64,000 bases of DNA from Gammaproteobacteria bacterium (lineage in GTDB: Bacteria > Pseudomonadota > Gammaproteobacteria > Pseudomonadales > Azotimanducaceae). Every line of letters begins with the position of its first letter. Position 1 is the stretch's first letter. Below, piece by piece: positions 33,777 to 43,258 of the stretch. The stretch lies in contig JAPPAV010000082.1 of the NCBI GenBank assembly GCA_026705345.1, forward strand, positions 1 to 64,000, written 5' to 3'. The notes under the pieces are model-generated. The model saw only the letters and a list, made by a program, of their open reading frames with translations, ran no database searches and was not told the origin of the DNA. A program made the translations under genes and the position numbers.

Positions 33777-36515
33777 CTATCGCGTCATGTCGGGGCGCCA
33801 CCGGAACTGCACGCCGATCTGGCGGTGCTCGGTGAGCCAGACGTTGGCGTAGGCGAATTCCTGGATGCCGATCTCGTCCAGGATGTTCTGCACGTAGCCG
33901 GTGATCTCCCAGTCCGGCTTGGGCTCCCAGCTGATGCGTGCATCCCAGCGGTCGTACCCGTGGATCTTCTGGTAAGGCACATTGCCGATGTCCGACCAGC
34001 GGCTGCCGGTGTAGCTCCACGTGGTCAGCGCCGTCACCGGTCCGATGCCCGTCATGTCGGAGAACATGAGGGTCATCGCCATCTTGTGGGCGGGCTGCTG
34101 GGGCAGCGTGTTGCCCGTCACATCCCGGGGCAGCTCCAGTTCCGCGGTCATCTGCATGCCGGTGTCACGGTCGATGTAGGTGTGGATGAAGGTCTCGCGT
34201 TCTTCGTCGCGGTCGTCCTGGAAGAATGCCGAATGCGGACCCACCGACGAATCCAGGTAGTTGTAGAACCCGGACAAGCGCCAGTTCTCGTTCATTTGGA
34301 AGGTCCACTCGGCCTCGAAACCCCAGATTTCCGTGCCGTCGAAGGCGTCCGTGTAGTCGGTGAAGGGCTCCTCGCGGTTTCCCCGTGCGCCCGCGCCGAT
34401 GTACTGCGTCGCCTTCAGGTGGTACTTGTCGTAGTCGTCGAAATACGCACCCGCTGTCAACAGCAGCCGGGAGTCGAGGAACAGGCCCTTGATGCCCACT
34501 TCGTAGTTGACGAGCTCCGATCCTGGGAAGTCCTTGGGAATCGCACCGAGGGCGATCAACTCCTCGGTGTCCTCGTCCTCGATCTGGTTGAAGCCGCCGG
34601 CCCGGAATCCCGTGGAGATGCGACCGTAGTAGAGCAGGTTCTCGCGCGGCGTGTATTCGACGCTGACGTGGCCGATGGTCTTGCTCCAGCTGGCGTCCCG
34701 AGCCGTGAGTACGTACTGGAAGTACACGGGAACGCCGCCCCACGGCATGTCGGTGAGACGCTGGTCGCGTTCGATGTCGTCGAGCAGGCCGCCGACGCCG
34801 TGGTCGCCGCTGATCGACGGAATCACCGCCTTCTCGTCCTTGGTCCAGCGCAGGCCGCCGGAGACCTGCCAACTCGCGTTCAGCCGGTATTCCGCGTTGA
34901 CGAACACGGCGTCGGTGCCCTGAGTGGATCCCGCGCCGCCGCCCCGGTCGAAAGTATGATCGTTGCCGGGTGGACAGTGCGTCCAGACCGTCGGGCTTTC
35001 ACCGAGGCCCTCGACGAGGTCGGGGGTCGATTCGTCGTCCTCGGCCAACACGAAGTTGTCCAGGAAATCCTGGCAGGAACTGAAGTCGGCAACGCCGTCC
35101 CGGTTGAGGTCGAGGGACGTTGCGGCCTCGTCGGCGTCGGTCGTGAACAACGGATCGGCCCAGTCGTGCTGGCGGTCCCGCCAGCTGGAGTCGTTCTCGT
35201 AGGTGTAGATGCCGGCCACGAAGTTGAACGGGCCGTCGAAGCTCGAGAACACCTGGACCTCGTGGGATGACTCGACGTCGTCTTCGAGCCAGCCGTCTTC
35301 GAGATCCCGGAACTCGCCGCCCTCGTCGATCCAGCGCTGGATGTCGGCGGGATCGGTCAGGTCGGCTGGAATCGAGGGATCTGCCGCACTCGGGATGCGG
35401 TCCGTGCCGTCCCGGTCCTGGGTGCCGAAGGTGTGCGACTCGTTCTCTCCGTAGGTGTAGCGCAGCGTAAGGTCATCGGTCAGTTCGTAGTCGGCATTCA
35501 AGGACCAGCGTTTGGCGCTGCTGTCCTGCTTGCTCGCGCGGTTGCTCAGCACCTTGTTCCGCAGTTCGCTGCAGATGCCGCCGAACTCCGAGTATTGCCC
35601 GGGCGGGCAATCCGCTACGGACGGCACGGGTTTGTCGTACAGGAACCAGTCGTTCGGCTGTTCCCAGAAGCCGAACAGCAGCACCTTGGCGACGCTGCGG
35701 TCCTCTTCGGTAACCGAGACCCGGGACCGCGCGGAGCCTTGATCGCGCAGCGACGAATAGCGCAGGTTGACGTCTACCTTGTCGTTCGTGAAACGAAGCT
35801 GCGGAGACCACTGCAGCTGGTTGGGTGCGCCGTAGTCGCCGCCGCTGCCGAGGTTCTCCTGGGTACCGTCGCCCCCGTAGTAGCTGGCGGTCAACCGGTA
35901 GCTTACGTTCTCGTTCATCGGTCCGCCGAAAGCGAGGGCGTAGCGCTGCGTCACCTGGTCCGTGTATTCGACCAGTACGTTCATGTCCGGCTCGTCGGAG
36001 GGCCGCTTGTTCACGAAACTGACGGAACCCGCAATGGAGTTCCGACCGTTCAACGTGCCCTGGGGTCCCCGGGCGACCTCGATGCGCTCCAGGTCGAACA
36101 TGTTCAGCGCCGTGCCGTAGGTCTTGTAGCTGTAAACGCCGTCCACGTAGAAGGCGACGGCCTGGTCGGCCTGACTCTGTACGGCGACCTGCGTGCCGAT
36201 GCCGCGCATCGCGACGCCATAGCCCTCGGAGTCGTAGCCGAACTGCAGACCGGGGACCAGCTGCTCGAGGTCCTCGTCGCCGGTCATGCCGAGTTCCTTG
36301 ATGATTTCCGAGCTGAACGCGGTCATCGTGAGCGGCACTTCGAGAACGGACTCCTCGCGCTTTTCGGCGGTCACGATGATGACCTCGATGCGGGGATCGT
36401 CCTCGGATTCCTGCTCGGCGATGGCGGGCCGTGCGGTCATTGTGCAGAGGATGCTGGCGAAGGCGCCAGTTGCGAGAAGTGTGAAGTAGCGTGCTTTTCC
36501 TAGAGTGTGTTCCAT
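33777..36515 (-). CDS. TonB-dependent outer-membrane receptor, first gene of a five-gene run
   Basis: The 912-residue product has a signal peptide (cleavage near ARPAIA, residue about 33) and a TonB-box-like IEVIIVTAEKREE. The plug domain (ELGMTGDEDLEQLVPGLQFG ... IEVARGPQGTLNGRNSIAGSVSF) and a beta-barrel ending in HRQIGVQFRWRPDMTR follow. Its plug resembles that of the receptor at 21323-24247, but the barrels differ. The cargo is unknown. A promoter at 36548-36576 lies close upstream. The next gene, the haloperoxidase fusion, starts 34 bases after its stop, so the pair is probably co-transcribed. Confidence 0.9.
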   Translation of the reverse strand: MEHTLGKARYFTLLATGAFASILCTMTARPAIAEQESEDDPRIEVIIVTAEKREESVLEVPLTMTAFSSEIIKELGMTGDEDLEQLVPGLQFGYDSEGYGVAMRGIGTQVAVQSQADQAVAFYVDGVYSYKTYGTALNMFDLERIEVARGPQGTLNGRNSIAGSVSFVNKRPSDEPDMNVLVEYTDQVTQRYALAFGGPMNENVSYRLTASYYGGDGTQENLGSGGDYGAPNQLQWSPQLRFTNDKVDVNLRYSSLRDQGSARSRVSVTEEDRSVAKVLLFGFWEQPNDWFLYDKPVPSVADCPPGQYSEFGGICSELRNKVLSNRASKQDSSAKRWSLNADYELTDDLTLRYTYGENESHTFGTQDRDGTDRIPSAADPSIPADLTDPADIQRWIDEGGEFRDLEDGWLEDDVESSHEVQVFSSFDGPFNFVAGIYTYENDSSWRDRQHDWADPLFTTDADEAATSLDLNRDGVADFSSCQDFLDNFVLAEDDESTPDLVEGLGESPTVWTHCPPGNDHTFDRGGGAGSTQGTDAVFVNAEYRLNASWQVSGGLRWTKDEKAVIPSISGDHGVGGLLDDIERDQRLTDMPWGGVPVYFQYVLTARDASWSKTIGHVSVEYTPRENLLYYGRISTGFRAGGFNQIEDEDTEELIALGAIPKDFPGSELVNYEVGIKGLFLDSRLLLTAGAYFDDYDKYHLKATQYIGAGARGNREEPFTDYTDAFDGTEIWGFEAEWTFQMNENWRLSGFYNYLDSSVGPHSAFFQDDRDEERETFIHTYIDRDTGMQMTAELELPRDVTGNTLPQQPAHKMAMTLMFSDMTGIGPVTALTTWSYTGSRWSDIGNVPYQKIHGYDRWDARISWEPKPDWEITGYVQNILDEIGIQEFAYANVWLTEHRQIGVQFRWRPDMTR

Positions 36516-36547
36516 GTCGCATCCCCCCGATGCGGATGTCTAACGGG

Positions 36548-36576
36548 AACCTAGACCTTGATTGTTGCCAAGTCAA
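36548..36576 (-). promoter_or_regulatory. Sigma70-type promoter for the receptor/haloperoxidase/ABC gene run
   Basis: Read on the minus strand: -35 TTGACT (36576-36571), a 17-base spacer, and -10 TAGGTT (36553-36548), with the receptor ATG at 36515. The leading TTGACTTGG matches the promoter at 24449-24477, and the spacer length is the same. Confidence 0.5.
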
Positions 36577-36695
36577 CGAACATAGGAACGGGTAGGGCAA
36601 AGCAACTTAGAGGGGCGAATGGCGCGCCATGACGCCGTAATCCGGGCCGAGACGCCACCTCTCCAGATGGAAACGGGGTCGGCGATGGACGGTCG

Positions 36696-38639
36696 TCAAA
36701 ACCCTTGGGCTGGAACACGCAAGATGAGCGAGCCGTCTTCGTCGACGGTCATAACCGACATTTCGCGGTAGCGTTCAGCGCGCGCCGGGTCCGACTGAAT
36801 GAAGTGGAAGTACATCATAGTTGCTGCCGATTTCCGTGGTTCGGTGTCGACGATCCGCTCGAACAGGTTCTCGGCCGATTCGACATCTCCGTCGGAGAGA
36901 GTTTGCTGCATCACGCCCTGGATCGCCCAATCGTGGCCGGACACGGGAATTTGGCCAATGTATGCGTTGGCGCCTTCGGGGTCGTGACGGGACCATGTGC
37001 TGAAGGCGCTCGTATACAGGGACGGACGCGCGTCGTCGCCGATTCGCGCAATGGCTCGGACCGCGGCGCGGGGGTCGTCCTCGGCCCAACGGGAAATCAG
37101 CTGGGATCCGGCCATTATCGCCGTCGTGGGATCCTCGAGACGTTCGACTAGCTCGAGGGCAACCTCCGGCGACTCCTCGATGAGGGACCACACGATCGCC
37201 GAAGCCCCGGCGCGTTGCGCATCGGCCGGCTGTGCCAGCAGCCAGTCGACAGCTTCCTTGGCATCGAGTTGAGCATATTCGCCAATGATGGCGGCGACGG
37301 CGCCGTCCGATTCATGCTGCGAGGCGTCCAGCCAGGCGGCAGCCGCTCGAGGGTCGTCGCGTCCCCACTGTCGCAGAACACTGTCGATGGCGTTCGACCG
37401 GGCATCCTTGTCGAGAACCTCCGCAAGAGCCAGGGCTTCGACCGGATCGGACTGCGCGACGTTGCGCAACGCGGTCGATAGCGCCTGCGTACGGCCCTCC
37501 GAGTCGGGTTGGGTCCGCGCCCACTCGAATACCGCCATCGGGTCGGATTGCGCCCAATCGTGGACCAGCGAGCTTTCGGTCGTTTGCTTGAGCCGACGGT
37601 CATCCATCTCGCCAAGGGCCGCGAGGGCCGCCCGTGGGTCGGACTTCGCCCAGACCGCCAGTACCCGCCGGGCGACTTCGCGCCTCGCCTTCGTGTCGAG
37701 CGTCTCGGCCACCGCAAGCGTCTCGGCGGGCGAGTCCTTGGCTGCAGCCGCCGCGACCTTGGCAATCAACGAGGTACGTTTCGCGGAAGGCGGCTGCGAC
37801 ACCGTCCACTGGAGTGCCGCGTCCGGGTCGGTCCCGATCCAACGATCCAACAACCGTGTTTGCCACGAGTCGCGTTGGCTGGTGTCTGCAACCGAGTTCA
37901 CGGCCGAGAGTGCCGCTGCCGGATTCTGGTCGAACCACCTCCAGGCAACGGCCCAGAGGGTTTGGGTCCGTGGTTCACCCGCTTGCATCTCCAGTGCTCG
38001 CCGCCAGGCGCTCGCGGGGTCCGACGCCGCTTCGGTGGCCGCTCTCATCCGCGTCAATTCGGTTTCGACGGATGTCCGCCTGGCGATCTCCTCCTGGCGG
38101 GCGGCACTCAGGTTGGGAAGCGAATAGAGGAGGTTCCTCCCCGCTTGGGATCGTTGGGGTTGGTCAAGGGTCTCGGCGAATGCCAGGGCCGCATCGAGGT
38201 CCTCTAGTGCCCACGCAAAGAGCGCGGTGTAGACTGGGGATGCCTCGTCGGGGTACTTCGACACGAGGTAGTTGAGCGCAGCTCGCGGTGCGAGGTCAAC
38301 GTAGCGCGAGTGGATGGGCCACGTCGTCCAAGCCAGGTTGGCGGCGTCGGCCTCCTCGAGCAGAGCCTCGATGCGATCGATGTCGGCAGACCGTAGCAGG
38401 TCGTAGAGCGCGGCATTGCGTTCGAACCCGTAGGCCGCCTCCTCGTCGATCTGTGCCAGCGAGACGGCATCCGGCGTCGAGGAGTCTGCGGCGGCCGGCA
38501 CCGGTGCCTGCGGGGATGTGACGAGTGGATGCGGAGCGGGCGCGGGATCGTCGTACAAGACGAGCTGCACCAGCAGCACGGCAACCACGCCGAGGGCAAC
38601 GCCTGCCGCGAGTAGTCCGATGGATTTGATCATGGCCAA
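36696..38639 (-). CDS. Membrane-anchored W-x3-DP-x-AA tandem-repeat (solenoid) protein, paralog 2 of 4
   Basis: The 647-residue product has one N-terminal membrane helix (SIGLLAAGVALGVVAVLLVQLV), a Pro-rich linker and the family head SLAQIDEEAAYGFERNAALYDLLRS...LLEEAD. About a dozen helical repeats with W-x3-DP-x-AA cores follow (for example LRQWGRDDPRAAAAWLDAS, SRWAEDDPRAAVRAIARI). The tail is AENLFERIVDTEPRKSAATMM...DPARAERYREM. Compared with paralog 1 it keeps the head, tail and repeat order and differs most in the linker. It probably sits in the inner membrane with the solenoid outside the cytoplasm. Standing alone on the minus strand, it has no obvious operon partner. Function unknown. 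Confidence 0.7.
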   Translation of the reverse strand: MAMIKSIGLLAAGVALGVVAVLLVQLVLYDDPAPAPHPLVTSPQAPVPAAADSSTPDAVSLAQIDEEAAYGFERNAALYDLLRSADIDRIEALLEEADAANLAWTTWPIHSRYVDLAPRAALNYLVSKYPDEASPVYTALFAWALEDLDAALAFAETLDQPQRSQAGRNLLYSLPNLSAARQEEIARRTSVETELTRMRAATEAASDPASAWRRALEMQAGEPRTQTLWAVAWRWFDQNPAAALSAVNSVADTSQRDSWQTRLLDRWIGTDPDAALQWTVSQPPSAKRTSLIAKVAAAAAKDSPAETLAVAETLDTKARREVARRVLAVWAKSDPRAALAALGEMDDRRLKQTTESSLVHDWAQSDPMAVFEWARTQPDSEGRTQALSTALRNVAQSDPVEALALAEVLDKDARSNAIDSVLRQWGRDDPRAAAAWLDASQHESDGAVAAIIGEYAQLDAKEAVDWLLAQPADAQRAGASAIVWSLIEESPEVALELVERLEDPTTAIMAGSQLISRWAEDDPRAAVRAIARIGDDARPSLYTSAFSTWSRHDPEGANAYIGQIPVSGHDWAIQGVMQQTLSDGDVESAENLFERIVDTEPRKSAATMMYFHFIQSDPARAERYREMSVMTVDEDGSLILRVPAQGF

Positions 38640-38777
38640 CCCGATACCGGAGGCGCGCGCCCTAGTGTCCTGCGTAAGGCGAACCTAGGCTCTGACCGGC
38701 GGGGAGTCAACGGGGAACCGGCGAACGTCCGAGTTGATCCGTTAGGCGTCCCGGCTGTGACCGTCAGCCAAAGAGCG

Positions 38778-39209
38778 TCACGGTGCCGCAACCGGAATGC
38801 CATCGAGTTCGAACCGCTCGAAGTCCACAAGGTTGTACGTGAGAATCTGGTCGACGCGTTCCTTGCGGCCACAGTGCGCGTGAAGGGCGTCGTATACCGC
38901 GCCACTCGAGAGGCCGAGCGCTGCGACATCGCCGAGGACGGCGCGGTAGTCGTCGGCTGCGAGCGACACAACCGCAAGGCGTTCAGCGACCGTGTTTTCG
39001 ATCAAGAGACGTGCCTCCTCGGGAGAGACCCGTCTTGCGACGGGAAGTGCGGTCATCGTCGCATAGCACTCCGCGAGCGTGTGCGACGAGCAATATCCCT
39101 CGTTCTCCCCGCTGGTGTACCGTTGCAGCGCACGGAAGGCGGCCTCGTGATTCCCGAGTTGGTCCACCAGTGCCGCAACCAGAACGGAAGTATCGAACAG
39201 TGTTCGCAC
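38778..39209 (-). CDS. PIN-domain ribonuclease toxin, VapC-like
   Basis: The 143-residue protein begins at the GTG at 39209 (MRTLFDTSVLVAALV), one base after the antitoxin stop. The longer frame from 39353 runs through the antitoxin gene and is rejected. PIN-domain acidic residues are visible: D6 in FDTS, E in SHTLAECYATMT, D in VYDALHAHCG and a C-terminal TYNLVDF. VapC-type toxins cleave tRNA or other RNAs when released from their antitoxin. It forms a two-gene module with the AbrB-type protein upstream. Confidence 0.8.
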   Translation of the reverse strand: MRTLFDTSVLVAALVDQLGNHEAAFRALQRYTSGENEGYCSSHTLAECYATMTALPVARRVSPEEARLLIENTVAERLAVVSLAADDYRAVLGDVAALGLSSGAVYDALHAHCGRKERVDQILTYNLVDFERFELDGIPVAAP

Positions 39210-39210
39210 T

Positions 39211-39483
39211 TCAGCGAGCGTCGGCGTCGCGGGCGACTCGAGCGTGTCGAGCGTTGCGTTCGGCGCGGACGAAGTCGCCGATATCAAGGGCGGTGCGTGT
39301 GGTCCCGTGATGTACGAGGATGCCTTGCTTGCGAACGAGGGCGGGCTCGGCATCGGTCCGGCGAATGCGGATACCGTCGCCGAGGGCCTCGATCTCCAAG
39401 TCGCAACCCGGCGTCAGGTTGAACTGTTCCCGGAGCGATTTGGGTACAACGAGGCGCCCGGCGTGGTCAATGGTAATGATCAT
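39211..39483 (-). CDS. SpoVT/AbrB-type antitoxin of the PIN module
   Basis: The 90-residue protein starts at the ATG at 39483 with MIITIDHAGRLVVPKSLREQFNLTPG, a textbook swapped-hairpin AbrB DNA-binding fold; the longer frame upstream has no similarity. The second half is basic and should bind and neutralise the PIN toxin. The module is probably autoregulated through binding to its own promoter between 39484 and the divergent VOC gene, which is general knowledge of such systems and not seen directly. Confidence 0.8.
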   Translation of the reverse strand: MIITIDHAGRLVVPKSLREQFNLTPGCDLEIEALGDGIRIRRTDAEPALVRKQGILVHHGTTRTALDIGDFVRAERNARHARVARDADAR

Positions 39484-39632
39484 GCCGAAATGGTATTCAG
39501 TGTGGTAGATCCGTGTCAACGGGCTTTGGGAAGGCCAGGACAGCAGTGCGAAAGCCACTCGCGGACCATGGATTACACGGACGAGCGGGGCTATCGTTGT
39601 CGGTGTTCTCACGATGCTTCGGAGTGCAGGCT

Positions 39633-40004
39633 ATGGCGTCTCGCCACAAGACCGGACAGTGCGGGCTGTTGGGAACCAAGTTCCTGATATCAGCCCAAGA
39701 CATGGAACGGGCGGTTGCCTTCTACCGTGACGTCATCGGGCTCGAGGTGCGGGTGCAGTCGCCGTGGTGGAGTGAGCTTTCCCACGGGACGTCGGTTGTC
39801 GCGCTTCACGGGGGCGGCTCGGGAGAGTTCCGGGCGACGGGACTTTCGTTCACCGTTCGGGACATCAACTCGGCTTGCGCTGCCGTGGTGCGTAGCGGCG
39901 GCATCGTCCGTTCGGATCCGGAAGACCGAGGCGACGAAGGCATCTACTTGGCCGACCTCACGGATCCCGAAGGCAACGGGTTCATGATGAGCCAGGACAA
40001 GTAG
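39633..40004 (+). CDS. VOC superfamily (glyoxalase/bleomycin resistance-type) protein
   Basis: The 123-residue product (ATG at 39633) shows one vicinal-oxygen-chelate module pair: KFLISAQDMERAVAFYRDVIGLEVRV at the start and YLADLTDPEGNGFMMSQDK at the end, with metal-ligand-type Glu in DPEGN. Such small proteins act as metal-dependent lyases, isomerases or resistance proteins, usually as dimers. The longer frame from 39513 lacks similarity in its first 40 residues. It is divergent from the antitoxin gene and convergent with the aminotransferase gene. The substrate is unknown. Confidence 0.75.
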   Translation: MASRHKTGQCGLLGTKFLISAQDMERAVAFYRDVIGLEVRVQSPWWSELSHGTSVVALHGGGSGEFRATGLSFTVRDINSACAAVVRSGGIVRSDPEDRGDEGIYLADLTDPEGNGFMMSQDK

Positions 40005-40142
40005 CCACCTTCTGCACATTGCGTGGTTCGGTGCAGCTGTGCGTTCGGCGTCGGTTAGCAGGGATCCACCAACATGACGGCCTGGCCCCGAGGGCCATTT
40101 CGATGACGATGCCGCCCAGCCGCCTCGACACGGCCTGCCCCG

Positions 40143-41294
40143 TCAGTCGAACAGGCCGGCGAACGTAGGCGGCTCGTTGCTCGTGCGCGCCTCGCGCAGG
40201 CACTGCGCCAGCACGGGCATGCCGTCGCGGATGTCGTCGTCCGGGACATGCCCGAATGCGAGCCGGAGATAGGGCACCGGGTCGCCGTGGATGTGGAAGT
40301 TCGCGCCGGGCGCGTAGCGGAAGTTGCGCTTCGCGGCGAGCCGCATCAGCTTGTCCTGGTCGACATCGTCCGGAAACCGCACCCAGACGAACAGACCGCC
40401 GGGCGGGTTTGACGTCACGCAGACGTCGGATCCCGCGTCCGCCAACCCGTCCACCACGAGGTTCTTCTTCACCTTGAGTGCTTCGTTCAGTTCCTCGGTG
40501 ATCTCCCACACGCCATCCTTGTAGAGCTCCGCCACCACGGCGGCGGCGAGATAGTTGCCGCCCGCATCGTGGCGGCGCGCGAGAATGGTGTCGAGCAGCG
40601 GCGGCTTGGCGTAGAGGTAGCCCAGCCGCAACCCCGGTCCGAGGATCTTCGACAGCGAACACATGTAGATGATCTTGTCCCAGTCCGACAGGGCATACAG
40701 CGAAGGCGGCTTGTCGCCGTCGAAATGGACATCGCCGTAGCAGTTGTCCTCCACAACGGGAATGTCGTGCCGTCGGGCTATGTCGATGAGCAGCCGACGA
40801 CGGTCGACGGACATGTTGATGCCCGTCGGGTTCTGGTAGGTTGTGAGCGCATAGATGAACTTCGGCTTTCGCGCCTCGCCGAGTTCGTCGAGCTTGGCTT
40901 CGAGAAGGTCGACACACATGCCGTCCCCATCAACGGGAAGGCCCACCATGTCGATCCCAAGGGCACGGTAGGCGGCGATGGTTCCGGAGTAGGTGAACTC
41001 CTCGCAGATCACCGCATCGCCCGGTTGGGTCAGCGCCTCGGCGACCAGGGTGACGGCCTGCATGGAACCGTTCATCAGCGACAGGTGATCGGGGTCCACG
41101 GCGACGCCTTCGCGCTCCGACTCCCGGCGTGCCATGGCGATGCGCAGACCGGGATGGCCGAGCTTGCCGTGGTAGTCGGTCAGCTCGACGTATTCCTTGG
41201 CGATGGCGTTGTGCGCCGCGCGCTGCAACGCCTCGACCGGAACGGTCTCGGGGTTTGTGCGGCCAACGGCGAAGTCGAAACTGCGTACGGGCAT
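40143..41294 (-). CDS. PLP-dependent aminotransferase, class I/II fold (2-aminoadipate/MocR-related type)
   Basis: The 383-residue product has the fold-type I hallmarks: a substrate-loop region YHGKLGHPGLRIAMARR, the PLP-ring stacking region, TYQNPTGINMS, D183 in VVEDNCYGD, and the Schiff-base lysine K216 in SLSKILGPGLRLGY. It is full length for a stand-alone aminotransferase (no GntR domain). It would transfer amino groups between an amino acid and 2-oxoacids in the cytoplasm; related enzymes use aminoadipate, aromatic or branched amino acids. It lies 30 bases upstream of solenoid paralog 3's stop, but in the opposite functional sense, so any operon link is weak. Confidence 0.85.
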   Translation of the reverse strand: MPVRSFDFAVGRTNPETVPVEALQRAAHNAIAKEYVELTDYHGKLGHPGLRIAMARRESEREGVAVDPDHLSLMNGSMQAVTLVAEALTQPGDAVICEEFTYSGTIAAYRALGIDMVGLPVDGDGMCVDLLEAKLDELGEARKPKFIYALTTYQNPTGINMSVDRRRLLIDIARRHDIPVVEDNCYGDVHFDGDKPPSLYALSDWDKIIYMCSLSKILGPGLRLGYLYAKPPLLDTILARRHDAGGNYLAAAVVAELYKDGVWEITEELNEALKVKKNLVVDGLADAGSDVCVTSNPPGGLFVWVRFPDDVDQDKLMRLAAKRNFRYAPGANFHIHGDPVPYLRLAFGHVPDDDIRDGMPVLAQCLREARTSNEPPTFAGLFD

Positions 41295-41324
41295 TGATCG
41301 GCGTCCTAGGGATCGGCAGCGAGG

Positions 41325-43232
41325 CTACCGGGCCAACTCCCGGTACGTGTCCGCCAGCTCGGGATCGACATCCTGTAGGTACCGCACCATCCATCCGGCA
41401 GCGTCGCGCCGGGTTCGGGACCCTTGGAGGTCCCCGAAAAGGCGCTCGAGGAACTCGGTGTCCCTTGCGAACATCGCCTGTCTCATCATGGCCATCGTCG
41501 CGTCGTTCCTTGTCGACACGGGCAGGTCCCGGGCTGCCGCAATGGCGCCCTCCCGGTCGACGCGGCTCCAGTACTGGAATGCCGTGGAATACAGCTGGGA
41601 GCGTGTGCGGGAGTCCTCCTCGTCGGCGATCCATCGCACGGCGGATTCCGGGTCGGACTCGACCCACCTGGCGACCAGGGGCCCGGCGGCGTTCCGGCGT
41701 GCCGTTCGGTCGTCGATGCGTTCGAGGAGCCGCCGCGCGATCGGCACCGAATCATCGACGACCGTACGCATCAAGTCCGGAATCGTGGAGCGTTGGAGAT
41801 CCGAGGGAAGCGTGGTCACCCAGTCGAAGGCCGCCTCGGCATCGAGCATGGCGTAGTTGACGACCACCGCGTTGACGGCAACCGGCTCGAAGAGGGAACC
41901 CGCGTCGATCCAGGCAGCAGCGGCCTGCGGATCGGCTTCCGACCAGACCTCGAGGATTCCCCCGGTGATGTTGCGACGTGTGTCGACGTCGAGTTCGTCG
42001 ACGAGGGCCATCGCCCGGTGCGGCGATGTCTGGGCGAGTATCTGCAGCGGCGTCTCGATGAGCCACTCGTAGTCCTGCGAGCGCGGTTGCGACACGGCCC
42101 AGCCGAACGCCCCCTCCGGATCCACACCGGACCAGGCCGCGACGAGTCCGCGCCGGATTGAGCCGATGGACTGTTCCGGCGCAAGGTCTTCCAGCGCGGC
42201 CAATGCCCCGGGAGGATCTTCCCGTCCCCAAGCCTGGAACGCCTTGTTGCTGATGTGCCGACGCCTATGGGGTTCGAGGTCGGCGGCAATCTGCAGCGCT
42301 TCCAAGGGCGAAACGAATGCCAATTCTTCGGCAGCCTGGGCGACGAGTTCCGAGCGTTGACGGGAGGACGGTTGCGCGCGCGCCCAATCGACGGCCGCAT
42401 GGACATCTGCCTTGGCCCACATGCGTACCAGGTTCATGCGCCAGGTGTCCCGCACCCGGGGTTCCGGGAAGTCGCCTACCGCCCGCAGGGCATCTTCGGG
42501 CGACCTGGCGATCCAGACACTCAAGGCACGCCACGCCGTTTGGGTGCGTTCTGCACCCGATGCCATGGCGACGGCGGCTAGCCATGCGTCCTCGGGATCC
42601 GATTCGGCTTGCGAGGTATCGAGGGCGCTTGTCAGGACATGCTCTGCGTAGAACTGCCTGGCGATCTCTCGTAGCCGCGCGACTCCTAAGTCTTCGCTGA
42701 CCGACAGGATGGCCATTCCGGCTTGACGTTTTGCCGGAAACTGCAGGGCGTCCGCGCCTTCGATGGCGGCGTCGAGATCCGTCTGCGCCCACGCGGCAAA
42801 CACCGTGCCCAGGAATCTGGCCTCCTCGGTGCCGCGGGAAACGATGCGCGCCACGGCCGCCACTGGATCGAGCTCCGCGTAGCGCTTGTAGATGATCGCC
42901 TTGGCGGATCGGCGCTCTCGCTGCAGACGCAGCCAACCGGCTTCCTGGAGCAGTCGTTCGACCTCGGCCGGGTCGGCGTCCAGAAGGGTGTCGTAGAGCG
43001 CGGCAGTGCGCTGGAAGTCGCTCCCGCCATGCCAGATGTCGGCGAGGGCGGTGGATGTCCTCGTGCCGGTTTCCTCGCCATCGGCGGCAGTCTGGCCGAT
43101 GGGGGCCGTCTCCGTTGGAGAAGCCGGCGCAACCGCGTCGGGATTTTCGGCCCCGGGGAACCGGGTGACGAGCAGAAACGTCACAACGCCAATCGTGCAA
43201 CCGATGGCGAAGAATCCGATCCACTTGGCCAT
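41325..43232 (-). CDS. Membrane-anchored W-x3-DP-x-AA tandem-repeat (solenoid) protein, paralog 3 of 4
   Basis: The 635-residue product is taken from the ATG at 43232, where MAKWIGFFAIGCTIGVVTFLLVTRF gives the family's N-terminal membrane helix; a frame from 43352 adds 40 Arg-rich residues with no match. The head reads ALADIWHGGSDFQRTAALYDTLLDA...LLQEAG. Repeats include RMWAKADVHAAVDWARAQ, LEVWSEADPQAAAAWID and ARWVESDPESAVRWIAD. The tail is LERLFGDLQGSRTRRDAAGWMV...DPELADTYRELAR. It starts 26 bases after the stop of the TIM-barrel isomerase gene, so the two may be co-transcribed. Function unknown. Confidence 0.7.
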   Translation of the reverse strand: MAKWIGFFAIGCTIGVVTFLLVTRFPGAENPDAVAPASPTETAPIGQTAADGEETGTRTSTALADIWHGGSDFQRTAALYDTLLDADPAEVERLLQEAGWLRLQRERRSAKAIIYKRYAELDPVAAVARIVSRGTEEARFLGTVFAAWAQTDLDAAIEGADALQFPAKRQAGMAILSVSEDLGVARLREIARQFYAEHVLTSALDTSQAESDPEDAWLAAVAMASGAERTQTAWRALSVWIARSPEDALRAVGDFPEPRVRDTWRMNLVRMWAKADVHAAVDWARAQPSSRQRSELVAQAAEELAFVSPLEALQIAADLEPHRRRHISNKAFQAWGREDPPGALAALEDLAPEQSIGSIRRGLVAAWSGVDPEGAFGWAVSQPRSQDYEWLIETPLQILAQTSPHRAMALVDELDVDTRRNITGGILEVWSEADPQAAAAWIDAGSLFEPVAVNAVVVNYAMLDAEAAFDWVTTLPSDLQRSTIPDLMRTVVDDSVPIARRLLERIDDRTARRNAAGPLVARWVESDPESAVRWIADEEDSRTRSQLYSTAFQYWSRVDREGAIAAARDLPVSTRNDATMAMMRQAMFARDTEFLERLFGDLQGSRTRRDAAGWMVRYLQDVDPELADTYRELAR

Positions 43233-43258
43233 CGGGAACGCCCCTTCGATCAGCTCGC

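Noticed and set aside
33543-35270. 575-codon plus-strand frame spanning the receptor/fusion junction
   Set aside because: Mirror ORF. It crosses two well-supported minus-strand genes and has no domain similarity.
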